Positions 33,548 through 42,090 of a stretch of DNA of 46,470 nt are shown piece after piece. The position numbers and the translations under genes are program-made. The stretch is from assembly GCF_016009175.1 (NCBI RefSeq), contig NZ_JADUCM010000039.1, positions 1 to 46,470 of the forward strand, read 5' to 3'. The stretch comes from Pseudomonas alkylphenolica (lineage in GTDB: Bacteria; Pseudomonadota; Gammaproteobacteria; Pseudomonadales; Pseudomonadaceae). The stretch's first letter is position 1, and the number at the start of each line of letters is the position of its first letter. A model generated the notes under the pieces. That model saw only the letters and a list, made by a program, of their open reading frames with translations, did no database searches and had not been told where the DNA came from.

Positions 33548-34155
33548 AGTTCAACGCCCTTCTGGGCACGGATGCCGGTCTGGAAGGCGTGCTTGATCAT
33601 GCCCATTTCCGTGACGGTGTCGGCCAGCTCGATCATTTCATCCTTGGCGCCACGGCCGGTGACAATCACGTGCTGCATCGGCGGGCGAGCCTGCAGGTCG
33701 CTGAGCACCTGCTCAAGGTCGAGGTAACCATGCTTGAGGGCAATGTTCAGTTCATCGAGCACCACGAAGGTGATCGCCGGGTCTTGCAGCAACTCGCGGG
33801 ACACGGCCCAGGCCGCCTCGGCCGCGGCGATATCGCGTTGGCGGTCCTGGGTTTCCCAGGTAAAGCCTTCGCCCATCACGTGATAGCGCACCTGCTCGGG
33901 AAAGCGCCGGAAAAACAGCTCTTCGCCGGTGCTGTTGCGCCCCTTGATGAACTGCACCACGCCACACTGCATACCGTGGCCCATGGCCCGGGCGAGCATG
34001 CCGAACGCCGAGCTGCTCTTGCCTTTGCCGTTGCCGCTGAGCACCAGCAGCAAGCCGCACTCGTTGGGCGCGTTGGCAATACGTTCGTCGATCACTGCCT
34101 TTTTGCGCAGCATACGTGCCAGGTGACGTTCGTCACGCTCGGTGGATTCAGTCAT
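33544..34155 (-). CDS. cobO: Corrinoid adenosyltransferase
   Basis: 203 aa, the usual CobO/BtuR length. The ATP:co(I)rrinoid adenosyltransferase forms the Co-C bond of adenosylcobalamin and salvages imported corrinoids. The P-loop is GNGKGKSSSAFG near 38-49, and VVLDELN near 125 is the Walker B-like motif. The ATG at 34155 has GGAG seven bases before it. The frame stays open 105 codons further upstream through the riboswitch, but that part is not protein-like. It is the first gene of the operon and directly under riboswitch control. Confidence 0.96.
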   Translation of the reverse strand: MTESTERDERHLARMLRKKAVIDERIANAPNECGLLLVLSGNGKGKSSSAFGMLARAMGHGMQCGVVQFIKGRNSTGEELFFRRFPEQVRYHVMGEGFTWETQDRQRDIAAAEAAWAVSRELLQDPAITFVVLDELNIALKHGYLDLEQVLSDLQARPPMQHVIVTGRGAKDEMIELADTVTEMGMIKHAFQTGIRAQKGVEL

Positions 34156-34304
34156 CGCAGTCTCCGCACAGCACTGTCGGCCAATCCGCAACGAGCGTAG
34201 CAGCGCCGGGCTGCACAGGATTCGCGGCAAAGAGAGGGCAACAGGTAAATGGATAAGGCAGACGGAGAAACGCGCAGGGCTGCGGCACAGGCCGAAGTAA
34301 CCGC

Positions 34305-34323
34305 GCATCACCCTCCGTGATGC
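34305..34323 (-). promoter_or_regulatory. GGAGG-loop hairpin between riboswitch and cobO
   Basis: GCATCAC-GGAGG-GTGATGC on the minus strand is a perfect 7-bp stem whose loop is a Shine-Dalgarno-like GGAGG and whose 3' arm contains ATG. It lies ~10 bases after the aptamer. It may be part of the expression platform or of a leader ORF. The cobO ribosome site itself is ~150 bases further on. The segment 34156-34304 has no other recognised element. Confidence 0.4.
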
Positions 34324-34335
34324 CGTTGGCTGAAT

Positions 34336-34529
34336 CAGGCCGGTCTCCGGGCTTGTGAGCGGGGCCATCAACACCCGGATCGCGCGCCTTCCCGGGTGTT
34401 GTATCCCAGTGGCCATGCGCGACCTTGACTCACCTACCGTTGCGGGGGCAGCGCCGGATTTACGCACCAATGCACGTTTACCGGCTTCCCTGTTTCACCC
34501 TGCCAGACCATCGCCCACAGAGCACCTGA
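34336..34529 (-). promoter_or_regulatory. Cobalamin riboswitch (B12 aptamer)
   Basis: On the minus strand the order is textbook: GGTGCTC near the 5' side, then GGTGAAACAGGGAAGCCGGT, GCTGCCCCCGCAACGGTA, the B12 box GGCCACTGGGAT, and the closing AAGCCCGGAGACCGGCC. Binding of adenosylcobalamin represses the downstream genes. It controls the whole cobO-cobS operon. The exact ends are estimated. Confidence 0.96.
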
Positions 34530-34693
34530 AACAAGTCGCGAAGGTTAGAGGGTTGCACCCGGAGCGTCAATGAAAGGCGCAGTGCTGGCCTGGATCAATG
34601 GCGTGTTTGTCATCTTGTGCCACCTTGGTATCAGTGATATCAAATAGCCACAATCCGGCTATTCTCGATTACAACGATAAAGGAGAGAGCGGC

Positions 34694-35272
34694 ATGCAAG
34701 GTCTGATCATCAATAACGCGCGCCTGGAGTTTCTGCGCCCGGCCCTGGAACGCTGGGTCGAATGCATTGACCGCTTCAACCAGACCCTGGGCGATGGCGA
34801 GGCGCCTTACTGGCACGGCGCCCAGGCCAACCTGAGCCTGTTTTCCGCCGCGGCCTGGCAAGCGGAACTGGTGACCTTGCAACACCATCAGAGCAGCAAG
34901 CAACGCGAGGAAGGCGACCGCGAAGGCCGCTGCGACCTGTACATCGCCAACCGTGAAGAGGCTGCTTACCTGCAGGCCAGCCAGCGTTGGCCACGCATCG
35001 CCCGCCTGGACCTGAGCAATGCCCTGCAGGAAACCGCCCTCGCCGCCCGTCAGGTCGCTGCCGCCAGCCAGCTCAAGGTCGCCGCGCTGTTCGCCAGCCC
35101 CTGGAAAGCCGGCCAGCACGCCAGCCCCGAAGAGCTCCAGGACCTGGTCGACGACCTGCAGAAGCACACCGCCTGTGCCATTGCCTGGTACTTTCCCTAT
35201 GCCTACCGCAAGCTGCACAACGAAGCCGGTCAATACCACCCCGGCGTCGCCCTGTTGCTCAAGCAGGCCTGA
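34694..35272 (+). CDS. Hypothetical protein, 192 aa
   Basis: Not assigned to a named family. The product is soluble and helical, without signal peptide or membrane segment, and is rich in conserved-looking aromatic and basic residues (RWVECIDRFNQTLGDGEAPYWHG; CAIAWYFPYAYRKLHNEAG at the C-terminus). The ATG at 34694 follows AAAGGAGAG with good spacing; an upstream in-frame start lacks a site. It lies divergent from the riboswitch and 68 bp before the sorbosone-dehydrogenase-like gene. Confidence 0.75.
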   Translation: MQGLIINNARLEFLRPALERWVECIDRFNQTLGDGEAPYWHGAQANLSLFSAAAWQAELVTLQHHQSSKQREEGDREGRCDLYIANREEAAYLQASQRWPRIARLDLSNALQETALAARQVAAASQLKVAALFASPWKAGQHASPEELQDLVDDLQKHTACAIAWYFPYAYRKLHNEAGQYHPGVALLLKQA

Positions 35273-35340
35273 CCGATGGAACCTCTCGCGCGCTGTGCCG
35301 CTCTACGCTAAACAGAGGCCAGGGTTGCAAGGGGTATGAA

Positions 35341-36657
35341 ATGGGCAGGAACCGGTTTGCCTTATTGATGGTGCTCGTCGCCGGACTGAGCGGTTGCGGT
35401 GAGAATGCCCGGCTGGAGGTCAGCGATGGCTATGGCCCCACACCGCGATTGCCCGAGCCCAACCCGACGCTGATTCCCACCGTCAATATCGCCCAGGCCA
35501 TCGGCTGGCCGCAGGGCACCAAGCCGGTGGCCGCATCCGGCACTCAGGTAGCGGCGTTTGCCCAAGGCCTGGATCACCCGCGCTGGCTCTATGTACTGCC
35601 CAATGGCGATGTACTGGTCGCTGAAACCAACGCACCGCCAAAACCGGAAGACGGCAAAGGCATCCGTGGCTGGGTCATGGGCAAGGCCATGAGCCGCGCC
35701 GGAGCAGCTGTGCCCAGCGCCAATCGCATCAGCTTGCTGCGCGACAGCGACCATGATGGCGTGGCCGAAACCCGCACCACCTTTATCGAACACCTGAACT
35801 CGCCGTTCGGCATGGCCTTGGTCGGCAACGACTTCTATGTTGCCGACACCGATCGCCTGCTGCGCTTTCGCTACGAGCCCGGTGCCACCTCGATCCAGGG
35901 GCCCGGCACCGTGGTAGCCGAACTGCCCGGCGGCCCACTGAACCATCACTGGACCAAAAACGTGATTGCCAGCCGTGACGGCAAGAAGCTCTACGTCACC
36001 GTGGGCTCCAACAGCAACGTTGGCGAAAACGGCATGGACCAGGAAAAAGGCCGCGCGGCGATCTGGGAAGTTGATGCTGCCAGCGGCCAGCAGCGCCTCT
36101 TTGCTTCAGGTCTGCGCAACCCCAACGGCATGGCCTGGGAACCTCACACCGGGCAACTGTGGACAGCAGTGAACGAACGTGACGAGATCGGTAGCGATCT
36201 GGTGCCCGACTACATCACCTCGGTCAGGGACGGTGGCTTTTATGGCTGGCCCTATAGCTACTTTGGCCAGCATGTCGACCAACGCGTCAAACCGCAGGAC
36301 CCGCAGCTGGTCGCCAAGGCGATTGCCCCCGACTTCGCGGTCGGGCCGCATACCGCATCTCTGGGCCTGACCTTCGCCGAGCCCGGCGTGCTGCCGCCAC
36401 CCTTTGAACAAGGTGCATTCATTGGCCAGCACGGCTCGTGGAACCGCAAACCGCACAGCGGCTACAAGGTGATCTTTGTACCGTTCAGCACGGCCGGCAA
36501 GCCGGTTGGCAAACCCATCGACCTGCTGACGGGCTTTCTTGATGACGAGGGCAAAGCCAGGGGCCGGCCGGTGGGCGTGATCAACGATCAGCGCGGTGGA
36601 TTGCTGGTAGCTGATGATGTCGGCAACACGATCTGGCGGGTAACCAAGTTGAAATAG
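35341..36657 (+). CDS. Sorbosone dehydrogenase-like PQQ-type lipoprotein
   Basis: 438 aa. A lipoprotein signal peptide ends in the lipobox LSGC (C19), so the protein is probably attached to the membrane facing the periplasm. The beta-propeller of the glucose/sorbosone dehydrogenase family (YliI/L-sorbosone dehydrogenase-like) has blades such as GLDHPRWLYVLPNGDVLVAE, NSPFGMAL, GLRNPNGMAWEP and GQHGSWNRKPHSGYKV. PQQ is the known family cofactor; the substrate is unknown. The ATG at 35341 follows AAGGGGT. A longer upstream frame is an overlap artefact with the 34694 gene. It converges with the methyltransferase gene, with only two bases between. Confidence 0.88.
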   Translation: MGRNRFALLMVLVAGLSGCGENARLEVSDGYGPTPRLPEPNPTLIPTVNIAQAIGWPQGTKPVAASGTQVAAFAQGLDHPRWLYVLPNGDVLVAETNAPPKPEDGKGIRGWVMGKAMSRAGAAVPSANRISLLRDSDHDGVAETRTTFIEHLNSPFGMALVGNDFYVADTDRLLRFRYEPGATSIQGPGTVVAELPGGPLNHHWTKNVIASRDGKKLYVTVGSNSNVGENGMDQEKGRAAIWEVDAASGQQRLFASGLRNPNGMAWEPHTGQLWTAVNERDEIGSDLVPDYITSVRDGGFYGWPYSYFGQHVDQRVKPQDPQLVAKAIAPDFAVGPHTASLGLTFAEPGVLPPPFEQGAFIGQHGSWNRKPHSGYKVIFVPFSTAGKPVGKPIDLLTGFLDDEGKARGRPVGVINDQRGGLLVADDVGNTIWRVTKLK

Positions 36658-36659
36658 CC

Positions 36660-37307
36660 CTACCGCTTGCGACAAAGGGTCAGGCCATCGCCTATGGGCA
36701 GCATCGACAGGTCCACCCGCGGATCGTCCTTGAGCCCAAGGTTCAGCGCCTGGATCGCGCGCGTGTCGTCACTGTCGGGCGGCGCCTGCAACACCCGCCC
36801 GCTCCACAGGGTGTTGTCGAACAGCAGCAGCCCCCCCGTGCGCAACAAGCGCAGTGATTCTTCCAGGTACTGCGGGTAGTTGGCCTTGTCGGCATCAATG
36901 AAGACCAGGTCGTAGCGCTCTGACGGCAACGTCGCCAGGGTCTGCAAGGCAGGCGCCAGGCGCAGCTCGATGCGCTCTGCCACCCCGGCCTCTCGCCAGT
37001 AACGCCAGGCAACGGCGTTGTAGCTGCCTTCCAGGTCGCAACACAGCAACTGCCCGCTCTCCATGGCTTGCGCCATGCACAGTGCGCTGTAACCGGTGAA
37101 CGTGCCGACTTCGATGACCCGGTGTGCACCGGTCAGGCGCACCAGCAATGCCAGTAACTGCCCCTGCTCCGGTGCCACCTGCCAGCGCGCCTCGGGCAAC
37201 GCCTGGGTTTCAGCGCGCAAACGGGCCAGCAACGGTGTCTCGCGAAGAGAAACCGTTTGCAGGTAGTGGTAGAGCGCATCGTCGAGGTAGAGCGTTTTTG
37301 CCGTCAT
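36660..37307 (-). CDS. Class I SAM-dependent O-methyltransferase
   Basis: 215 aa, caffeoyl-CoA O-methyltransferase-like fold (Pfam Methyltransf_3). The SAM motif I is VIEVGTFTGYSALCMA near 66-81. FIDADKANYPQYLE near 137 carries the metal-binding and catalytic region, and DNTLWSGRV follows. The natural substrate in bacteria is usually unknown. The ATG at 37307 has GAGGTGG upstream. It follows the NlpC/P60 gene by 16 bp and may share its transcript. Confidence 0.9.
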   Translation of the reverse strand: MTAKTLYLDDALYHYLQTVSLRETPLLARLRAETQALPEARWQVAPEQGQLLALLVRLTGAHRVIEVGTFTGYSALCMAQAMESGQLLCCDLEGSYNAVAWRYWREAGVAERIELRLAPALQTLATLPSERYDLVFIDADKANYPQYLEESLRLLRTGGLLLFDNTLWSGRVLQAPPDSDDTRAIQALNLGLKDDPRVDLSMLPIGDGLTLCRKR

Positions 37308-37323
37308 CGCCCACCTCGCAAGG

Positions 37324-37857
37324 TCAGGGGTTGCGCGCCAGGTGGGTTGGCGCCAGCACGCGCTTGGCGTTCAGGTAGGTTTTGTTCCAGTAGCTGTTGG
37401 ACAGGTAGTCCAGACGCACGGTACCGCCTGCGGACGGGGCATGCACGAAGCGACCCTCGCCTACGTAGATGCCCGCATGGCTGACCTGAGAACCGCCATT
37501 GGTCGCGAAGAACACCAGATCACCCGATTGCAGGGCGTTGCGGTCGATGTCCGGCGTACGCAGGGTAATCATTTCACGGGTGGTACGCGGCAGCGAAATA
37601 CCCGCCGAGTCGCGGTAGACATAGCCAATCAGGCCGCTGCAATCAAAACCCGAGTCCGGTGTGTTGCCACCCCAGCGATAAGGCGTACCCACCAGGCCCA
37701 AGGCGCGGAACAGCACATCTTCAGCAACGGGATTGAAATACACCTCGGGCGCCATGACCACCGGTTCAACCACCTTGGGCGGTGTCGGGGCATGACTTGA
37801 GCAGGCACCGAGCAGTGCCAGCAGGGAAAATAGAGCGAAGCGCGCCTTCATCGCCAT
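37324..37857 (-). CDS. NlpC/P60 family cell-wall lipoprotein, first copy
   Basis: 177 aa. The lipobox LGAC gives an acylated C19. The NlpC/P60 cysteine peptidase domain has catalytic C73 (FDCSG), H127 (VSHAGIYVG) and a third polar residue H139 (RFVHAPS). The closest functional models are MepS/Spr-type endopeptidases that cut peptide cross-links in murein, though exact specificity is inferred. The start was taken at 37857 (MAMKARF); 37851 is also possible. It is a paralogue of the next gene upstream. Confidence 0.88.
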   Translation of the reverse strand: MAMKARFALFSLLALLGACSSHAPTPPKVVEPVVMAPEVYFNPVAEDVLFRALGLVGTPYRWGGNTPDSGFDCSGLIGYVYRDSAGISLPRTTREMITLRTPDIDRNALQSGDLVFFATNGGSQVSHAGIYVGEGRFVHAPSAGGTVRLDYLSNSYWNKTYLNAKRVLAPTHLARNP

Positions 37858-37940
37858 GGTCAGAACATCCTGTCTGAGGCCGTCCGGCACCGAGGCCGGA
37901 AATAGTTGAGAATTTAGATTAGACGCTTTCTGTAAACACG

Positions 37941-37973
37941 CACGGCGACGAGCTTTTCAGCTACGTCGCCGTG
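37941..37973. terminator. Hairpin between the two NlpC/P60 genes
   Basis: CACGGCGAC and GTCGCCGTG form a 9-bp stem with an inner AGCT/AGCT-type pairing. It lies 19 bases after the second copy's stop. No long T-run follows, so termination is likely but not certain. Confidence 0.5.
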
Positions 37974-37991
37974 GTATCGCAACGGGCATGA

Positions 37992-38621
37992 TCAGTTACG
38001 CGAGATGGTCGTCGCGGTCGGTGCCATGGCCAATGCGCGTTTGGCTTCGATAAAAGTCTTGCTCCAGTAGCGATCACCGAGCTTGTCGATGCGCACACCA
38101 CCGCTGCGGCGGCTGCTGGAGTGAATGAACTGATCGTCACCCAGGTAGATCCCGGCGTGGCTGACACGACCGCGACCGTTGGTGCTGAAGAACAGCAGGT
38201 CACCCGGCTTGAGGTTGTTTCGCGCAACCAGCGGGGCATCCACGTTGATCATTTCGCGGGTCGAGCGCGGCAGGTTAAGGCCGGCCTCTTCGCGGAACAG
38301 GTAACCGATGAAACCGCTGCAGTCAAAGCCGGACTTCTCGGAGGTACCACCAAACCGGTAACGGGTACCGATCAGCGACATGCCACGTTCGAGAATGTTG
38401 TCAGCCAGGGCTGGAAGTTGGTAAGGCTTGCTGCTGGCGAAAGCCTGCAGCTCTTCTTCGGTGGCCATTTCTTCCTCAAACACCAGATGGGTGGAGGACG
38501 TTGCCGATGCCTGGGAGGCAACCGAATGTGGGTCCTGCTGCTGCGAAGGGCTATGAGCCGCGCAACCAAAAAGCAGGGTAACCAGTGCGAGGGGCACGAG
38601 GGGTGCGAAGCGCTTTAGCAT
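37992..38621 (-). CDS. NlpC/P60 family cell-wall lipoprotein, second copy
   Basis: 209 aa. The lipobox LFGC gives acylated C20, then a ~50-residue glutamine- and serine-rich linker. The peptidase domain has catalytic C101 (FDCSG), H155 (VSHAGIYLG) and H167 (QFIHSSS). The domain is clearly related to the downstream copy (LPR-T-REMI, SGDL/PGDLLFF), so the pair arose by duplication. The extra linker suggests a longer reach into the periplasm. The ATG at 38621 was chosen over a GTG six bases upstream; the ribosome site is weak. Confidence 0.88.
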   Translation of the reverse strand: MLKRFAPLVPLALVTLLFGCAAHSPSQQQDPHSVASQASATSSTHLVFEEEMATEEELQAFASSKPYQLPALADNILERGMSLIGTRYRFGGTSEKSGFDCSGFIGYLFREEAGLNLPRSTREMINVDAPLVARNNLKPGDLLFFSTNGRGRVSHAGIYLGDDQFIHSSSRRSGGVRIDKLGDRYWSKTFIEAKRALAMAPTATTISRN

Positions 38622-38669
38622 GGGCACGACCGTGTCTGGAATTTATTGAGTGGGAAACTATGCCTTCTA

Positions 38670-38695
38670 TCGATTCGATTTGCAAATTCAATCGA
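38670..38695. promoter_or_regulatory. Imperfect palindrome in the NlpC promoter region
   Basis: TCGATT...TTTGCAAA...AATCGA is a 26-bp imperfect palindrome. It overlaps the spacer of a possible minus-strand sigma-70 promoter (TTGAAT-16-TAGAAG). It could be a regulator binding site; no regulator is encoded nearby. Confidence 0.35.
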
Positions 38696-38736
38696 AAAAA
38701 ATGTGACTTTTATGTGCCGAGGCTCTAGTGCCTGCG

Positions 38737-39441
38737 TTACCAGCCCAAAGTTTCTTTCAAAAACGGGATGGTGAGCTTGCGTTGAGCCTGCAACGACGCC
38801 TGATCGAGGCGTTCGAGCAAATCGAACAGCGCGCTCATGCTGCGCGTGCCACGGGTGAGGATGAAGTGCCCGACCTCGTCGGTCAGGTGCAGTCCACGGC
38901 GCGAGGCGCGCAATTGCAGGGCGCGCAGTTTGTCTTCGTCGGACAGTGCGCGCATCTGGAAGATCAGTGCCAGGGTCAGGCGCGACTTGAGGTCGGCCAG
39001 TTTGATCGGCAGCTCGCGGGGCGAACTGGAGGCGGCCAGCAGCAAGCGACGGCCGCTGTCGCGCAGGCGGTTGAACAGGTGGAACATTGCCTCTTCCCAC
39101 TCGGGCTTGCCGGCAATCACATGCAGGTCATCCAGGCAGACCAGCTCATATTGTTCCAGGTTGTCCAGCAACTCGACGCCGCGATCGAGCAACTGTGCCA
39201 GCGGCAGGTAGACGGCGGGCTCGCCCAATTGCTCGAAGCGCAGGCACGCGGCCTGCAGCAGGTGCGTACGGCCGACGCCCTGCTTGCCCCACAGGTAAAT
39301 CAGGCTTTCGGTCCAGCCGGCGTCGGCTTCGCAGAGTCGCTCGACGTAGCCCAAAGCGGCGGCGTTGGCACCCGGGTAGTAGTTGATGAAGGTGGCGTCG
39401 TCACGCAGACGCACACCCAAGGGCAACTGGATCGGTTTCAT
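38737..39441 (-). CDS. hda: DnaA regulatory inactivator Hda
   Basis: 234 aa, AAA+ protein homologous to DnaA domain III. With the DNA-loaded beta clamp, Hda stimulates ATP hydrolysis by DnaA after initiation. The N-terminal QLPLGV (residues 5-10) is the clamp-binding motif. Walker A is GKQGVGRTH and Walker B is YELVCLDDLHVIAG. The ATG at 39441 matches family length. PerM-like gene and a terminator lie upstream on the same strand. Confidence 0.95.
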   Translation of the reverse strand: MKPIQLPLGVRLRDDATFINYYPGANAAALGYVERLCEADAGWTESLIYLWGKQGVGRTHLLQAACLRFEQLGEPAVYLPLAQLLDRGVELLDNLEQYELVCLDDLHVIAGKPEWEEAMFHLFNRLRDSGRRLLLAASSSPRELPIKLADLKSRLTLALIFQMRALSDEDKLRALQLRASRRGLHLTDEVGHFILTRGTRSMSALFDLLERLDQASLQAQRKLTIPFLKETLGW

Positions 39442-39547
39442 GCTGGCTGGGCAATTCCGAAGAACCGCAAGGGGCCTTTAGTGAAAAGTCTGCAAAGTTT
39501 ATACCCGTGGCGCCGGTCGCACAATCGGCGCGGACCACAAGTAAAAT

Positions 39548-39589
39548 CAAAGGCTTGCATCGAGGTAACAGAAACGATGCAAGCCTTTG
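39548..39589 (-). terminator. Terminator hairpin between perM-like gene and hda
   Basis: CAAAGGCTTGCATCG and CGATGCAAGCCTTTG are exact reverse complements (15 bp) around a 12-base loop. On the minus strand GATTTTAC follows. It probably ends the perM-like transcript ten bases after the stop. Confidence 0.75.
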
Positions 39590-39598
39590 GCCATTAAC

Positions 39599-40672
39599 CT
39601 AGAGATCGGGGTCGATCTCCCCGGCATACATGTCCGACTCTTTATAGAGATCGTGGACATGGCGCAGCAACACCATGATCACTGCCGCCACCGGCAACGC
39701 CAGCAACACACCGGTAAACCCGAACAGCTCACCACCGGCAAGAATCGCGAAAATCACCGCCACCGGGTGCAGGCCGATGCGATCACCCACCAGCAACGGG
39801 GTAAGCACCATGCCCTCCAGGGCCTGGCCGACCATGAACACCGCCGCGATCCCCAGCAGCGGATACGGATCGCCGCCGAACTGGAACAGCCCGGCAATCA
39901 TTGCCGCGCCAATACCGATGATGAACCCCATGTACGGCACAATCGCCGCCAGCCCCGCCAACAGGCCGATCAGCAAGCCAAGCTCAAGGCCCACCAGCAT
40001 CAGGCCCGAGGCATAGATCACGCCCAGCGCCAGCATCACCAGCAACTGACCGCGGACAAAGGCACCGAGCACTTCATGACACTCGCCGGCCAGCGCCACC
40101 ACCCGCTCCTCGCGCTGACGCGGCAGCAGGCCACGGATCTTGGCCATCATCAGGTCCCAGTCACGCAGCAGATAAAAGCTCACCACCGGGATCAGCACCA
40201 GGTTGGCCAGCCAGCCGAGCAAGGCAAGGCCAGACGCGGTGGCCTGGGACAGGATTACACCAACGATGTCGGTGGTCTGGCCCATGTGGGCGCTGATGCC
40301 CGCCTTGATCTTGTCGAACTTCCAGAAGCCTTCGGCCAGGCCCAGGCGCGCCTGCACCCAGGGCAAAGCATCGTGCTGCAGCCAATCGAGCATCTGCGGC
40401 GCCAGCTCATAGAGGCGCATCAGTTGCTTGGCAAGCATGGGCACCAGCACCAGCAGCAACAGCGTCAGCACCAGGGTAAACAGGGCAAACACCACCACTA
40501 CTCCCCAGGTGCGGGACAACCCGGCACGCTCCAGCCGATCGACCAGCGGGTCAGCCAGATAAGCCAGCAGGATGCCCACCAGAAACGGTGAAAGGATCGG
40601 GTGCAGCGCGTACAACAGCGCGGCACACAGCAGTGCCACCGCGCCCCACACCCAACGACGCATATCGGTCAT
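39599..40672 (-). CDS. AI-2E family transporter (PerM-like)
   Basis: 357-aa inner-membrane protein with about eight helices: the first two are at the N-terminus, then a soluble central segment (~65-145) and a C-terminal helical bundle with the GFIIGIGAAMIAGLFQFG and VGDRIGLHPVAVIFAILAGG family motifs. Members have been linked to AI-2 export, Na+/H+ antiport and permease roles; none can be chosen from sequence. The ATG at 40672 has GGAG six bases upstream. The DUF2066 gene precedes it by 25 bp, and hda usually follows in relatives. Confidence 0.88.
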   Translation of the reverse strand: MTDMRRWVWGAVALLCAALLYALHPILSPFLVGILLAYLADPLVDRLERAGLSRTWGVVVVFALFTLVLTLLLLVLVPMLAKQLMRLYELAPQMLDWLQHDALPWVQARLGLAEGFWKFDKIKAGISAHMGQTTDIVGVILSQATASGLALLGWLANLVLIPVVSFYLLRDWDLMMAKIRGLLPRQREERVVALAGECHEVLGAFVRGQLLVMLALGVIYASGLMLVGLELGLLIGLLAGLAAIVPYMGFIIGIGAAMIAGLFQFGGDPYPLLGIAAVFMVGQALEGMVLTPLLVGDRIGLHPVAVIFAILAGGELFGFTGVLLALPVAAVIMVLLRHVHDLYKESDMYAGEIDPDL

Positions 40673-40697
40673 GAACAACTCCAGGCCAACTCAGGGA

Positions 40698-41747
40698 TTA
40701 CCAACGAAAACGCAGCCCGTTGAAAGGTTTCGGGGCAGCGGCCTGGGTGGCGCCTGGCGCAGCGGGGTCAACGGCGGGCACTGGTGCTGCAGGCTCAGCA
40801 GGCAGCTCCTGCAGTTTGGCCAGGCTCAGCTGGGCACGCAGCTGATCGCTGTTGCCGGTCACCTGATAAGTCAGGGTAGCGCCGTCCGCCTGTTTCAGGC
40901 GTGCACCATAAGGTTCAAGCACCCGGCCCAGTTCAGCATAACGTGCCAGATTCATGCCCTGGACCTGTAACTGCATCTCGCTGCTGGCGCCGGGACGTGC
41001 AACAAACCTGGGCGCCAGGCGACTGCTGACCGCGAGCATTACCGCATCGGCCAATGCGGCCTGATCAGCACCTTCGGCCTTGCCCTGTTCGCGCAGCTCG
41101 CCCATCCACAAATGCCAGGTGCCCTGCCATTTGCCGTCCGCTTCGCTGGCGTGCACCGCCAGCAAGGCATCGGCACCATAGCGTTCGGAAGCACCACGCA
41201 GCGGCGCCGGGTCGGTGCCTTCGAGGTTTTTCGCGGTGGCCACCAGTTGCTCATCCAGGTCGGCAAGCGGCAAGCGCAGCGGCAAGCCGCGGTGTTGCGC
41301 GGCGCGGCGCAGTGGTTCGGCACTGCTTTGGCCATCGCCCACCAGGTTTGAGCCTTCGGCGCTGTCATTCAACCACCACCCCAGGATCGACGGGCGATTG
41401 TTGCCCCACAGCGCCAGACCGGCCTGGCGCAAGGTGCGTTCGGTGCTGCCAGGGTCAAAGTCCACCAGCACGGTTTCTGGCGGGCCGGCCTCGAAACCGA
41501 ACTGGCTGATGATCTGTTGCGGGTCTTTGCGCAGCGCCGCCAGGGCCGGGCTCTGCGCCGCCTTGGGGTCGCCGGTCAGGCGCAGCACCAGGGTATCAAG
41601 GGCTTTGCCGGTGGCTTGGGCACGGGCTTCGGCACCTTGACCGTCGACCGCTTCGCGCACCTGATAGAGGCCCGAGACGGTTTCGGCCTGTGCCGACAGC
41701 GCCAGCATGGCAAGACAGCCAGCGGCCAGGTATTTACGCAATCGCAT
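40698..41747 (-). CDS. DUF2066 domain protein, exported
   Basis: 349 aa. A signal peptide (RLRKYLAAGCLAMLALSAQA) is followed by the DUF2066 region at ~22-230 and a proline-alanine-rich C-terminus. Function unknown. Location between purM and the perM-like gene is typical of Pseudomonas. The ATG at 41747 follows AGGAATCC; upstream in-frame starts would bury the signal peptide. It is divergent from purM. Confidence 0.85.
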   Translation of the reverse strand: MRLRKYLAAGCLAMLALSAQAETVSGLYQVREAVDGQGAEARAQATGKALDTLVLRLTGDPKAAQSPALAALRKDPQQIISQFGFEAGPPETVLVDFDPGSTERTLRQAGLALWGNNRPSILGWWLNDSAEGSNLVGDGQSSAEPLRRAAQHRGLPLRLPLADLDEQLVATAKNLEGTDPAPLRGASERYGADALLAVHASEADGKWQGTWHLWMGELREQGKAEGADQAALADAVMLAVSSRLAPRFVARPGASSEMQLQVQGMNLARYAELGRVLEPYGARLKQADGATLTYQVTGNSDQLRAQLSLAKLQELPAEPAAPVPAVDPAAPGATQAAAPKPFNGLRFRW

Positions 41748-42090
41748 GGAGGATTCCTGTCCTGGTAATAAAGAAGCGATGCTCATGAGCAGGTGCCGGT
41801 AAGACCGCAGCACCCTGCAAAACATTCGGTCGGTACCGTCAATTTTGTCCAATCGCCTTTGCTATACCTTATACAGCCTGCGCCCAGGCAACCAGCAAGA
41901 CGCCGTTAAAGCATATTTTTTAACGGATCTGGGCCCTGCCCGTCGGCCTGAGGATGGCCGCTTAGGGGCAACCCTGATAAAATCGCGCGCCTTCGCAGAC
42001 CGGCGACGGTCAGGCAGCTGGAATTCCCCCCGCATTGCCTGGCAGGTCACGGTCGATTCCCCCGAATCCCTCCCCCTAAAGGCCTGGATC
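41748..42090. other. Intergenic region between DUF2066 gene and purM
   Basis: 343 bp holding both divergent promoters. Visible elements are an 8-bp inverted repeat CCGTTAAA/TTTAACGG at 41903-41926 with an AT-rich loop, and an AT-rich GATAAAAT at 41978-41985 that could be a purM -10 box. No known purine riboswitch or PurR site was recognised. A plus-strand frame open from 41845 into purM is not coding-like. Confidence 0.5.

Noticed and set aside
34156..34470. CobO extended upstream by up to 105 residues
   Set aside because: The extension runs through the cobalamin aptamer and is absent from the standard ~203-residue family length; the 34155 ATG has a good ribosome site.
34987..36657. Longer version of the sorbosone-dehydrogenase-like protein starting 354 bases upstream
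   Set aside because: The extension overlaps the 34694 gene out of frame, is arginine/proline-rich, and would bury the lipoprotein signal.
41845..42090. purM extended upstream by 82 codons
   Set aside because: Not coding-like, and PurM proteins begin at the MSKQPSLSYKDAG methionine.
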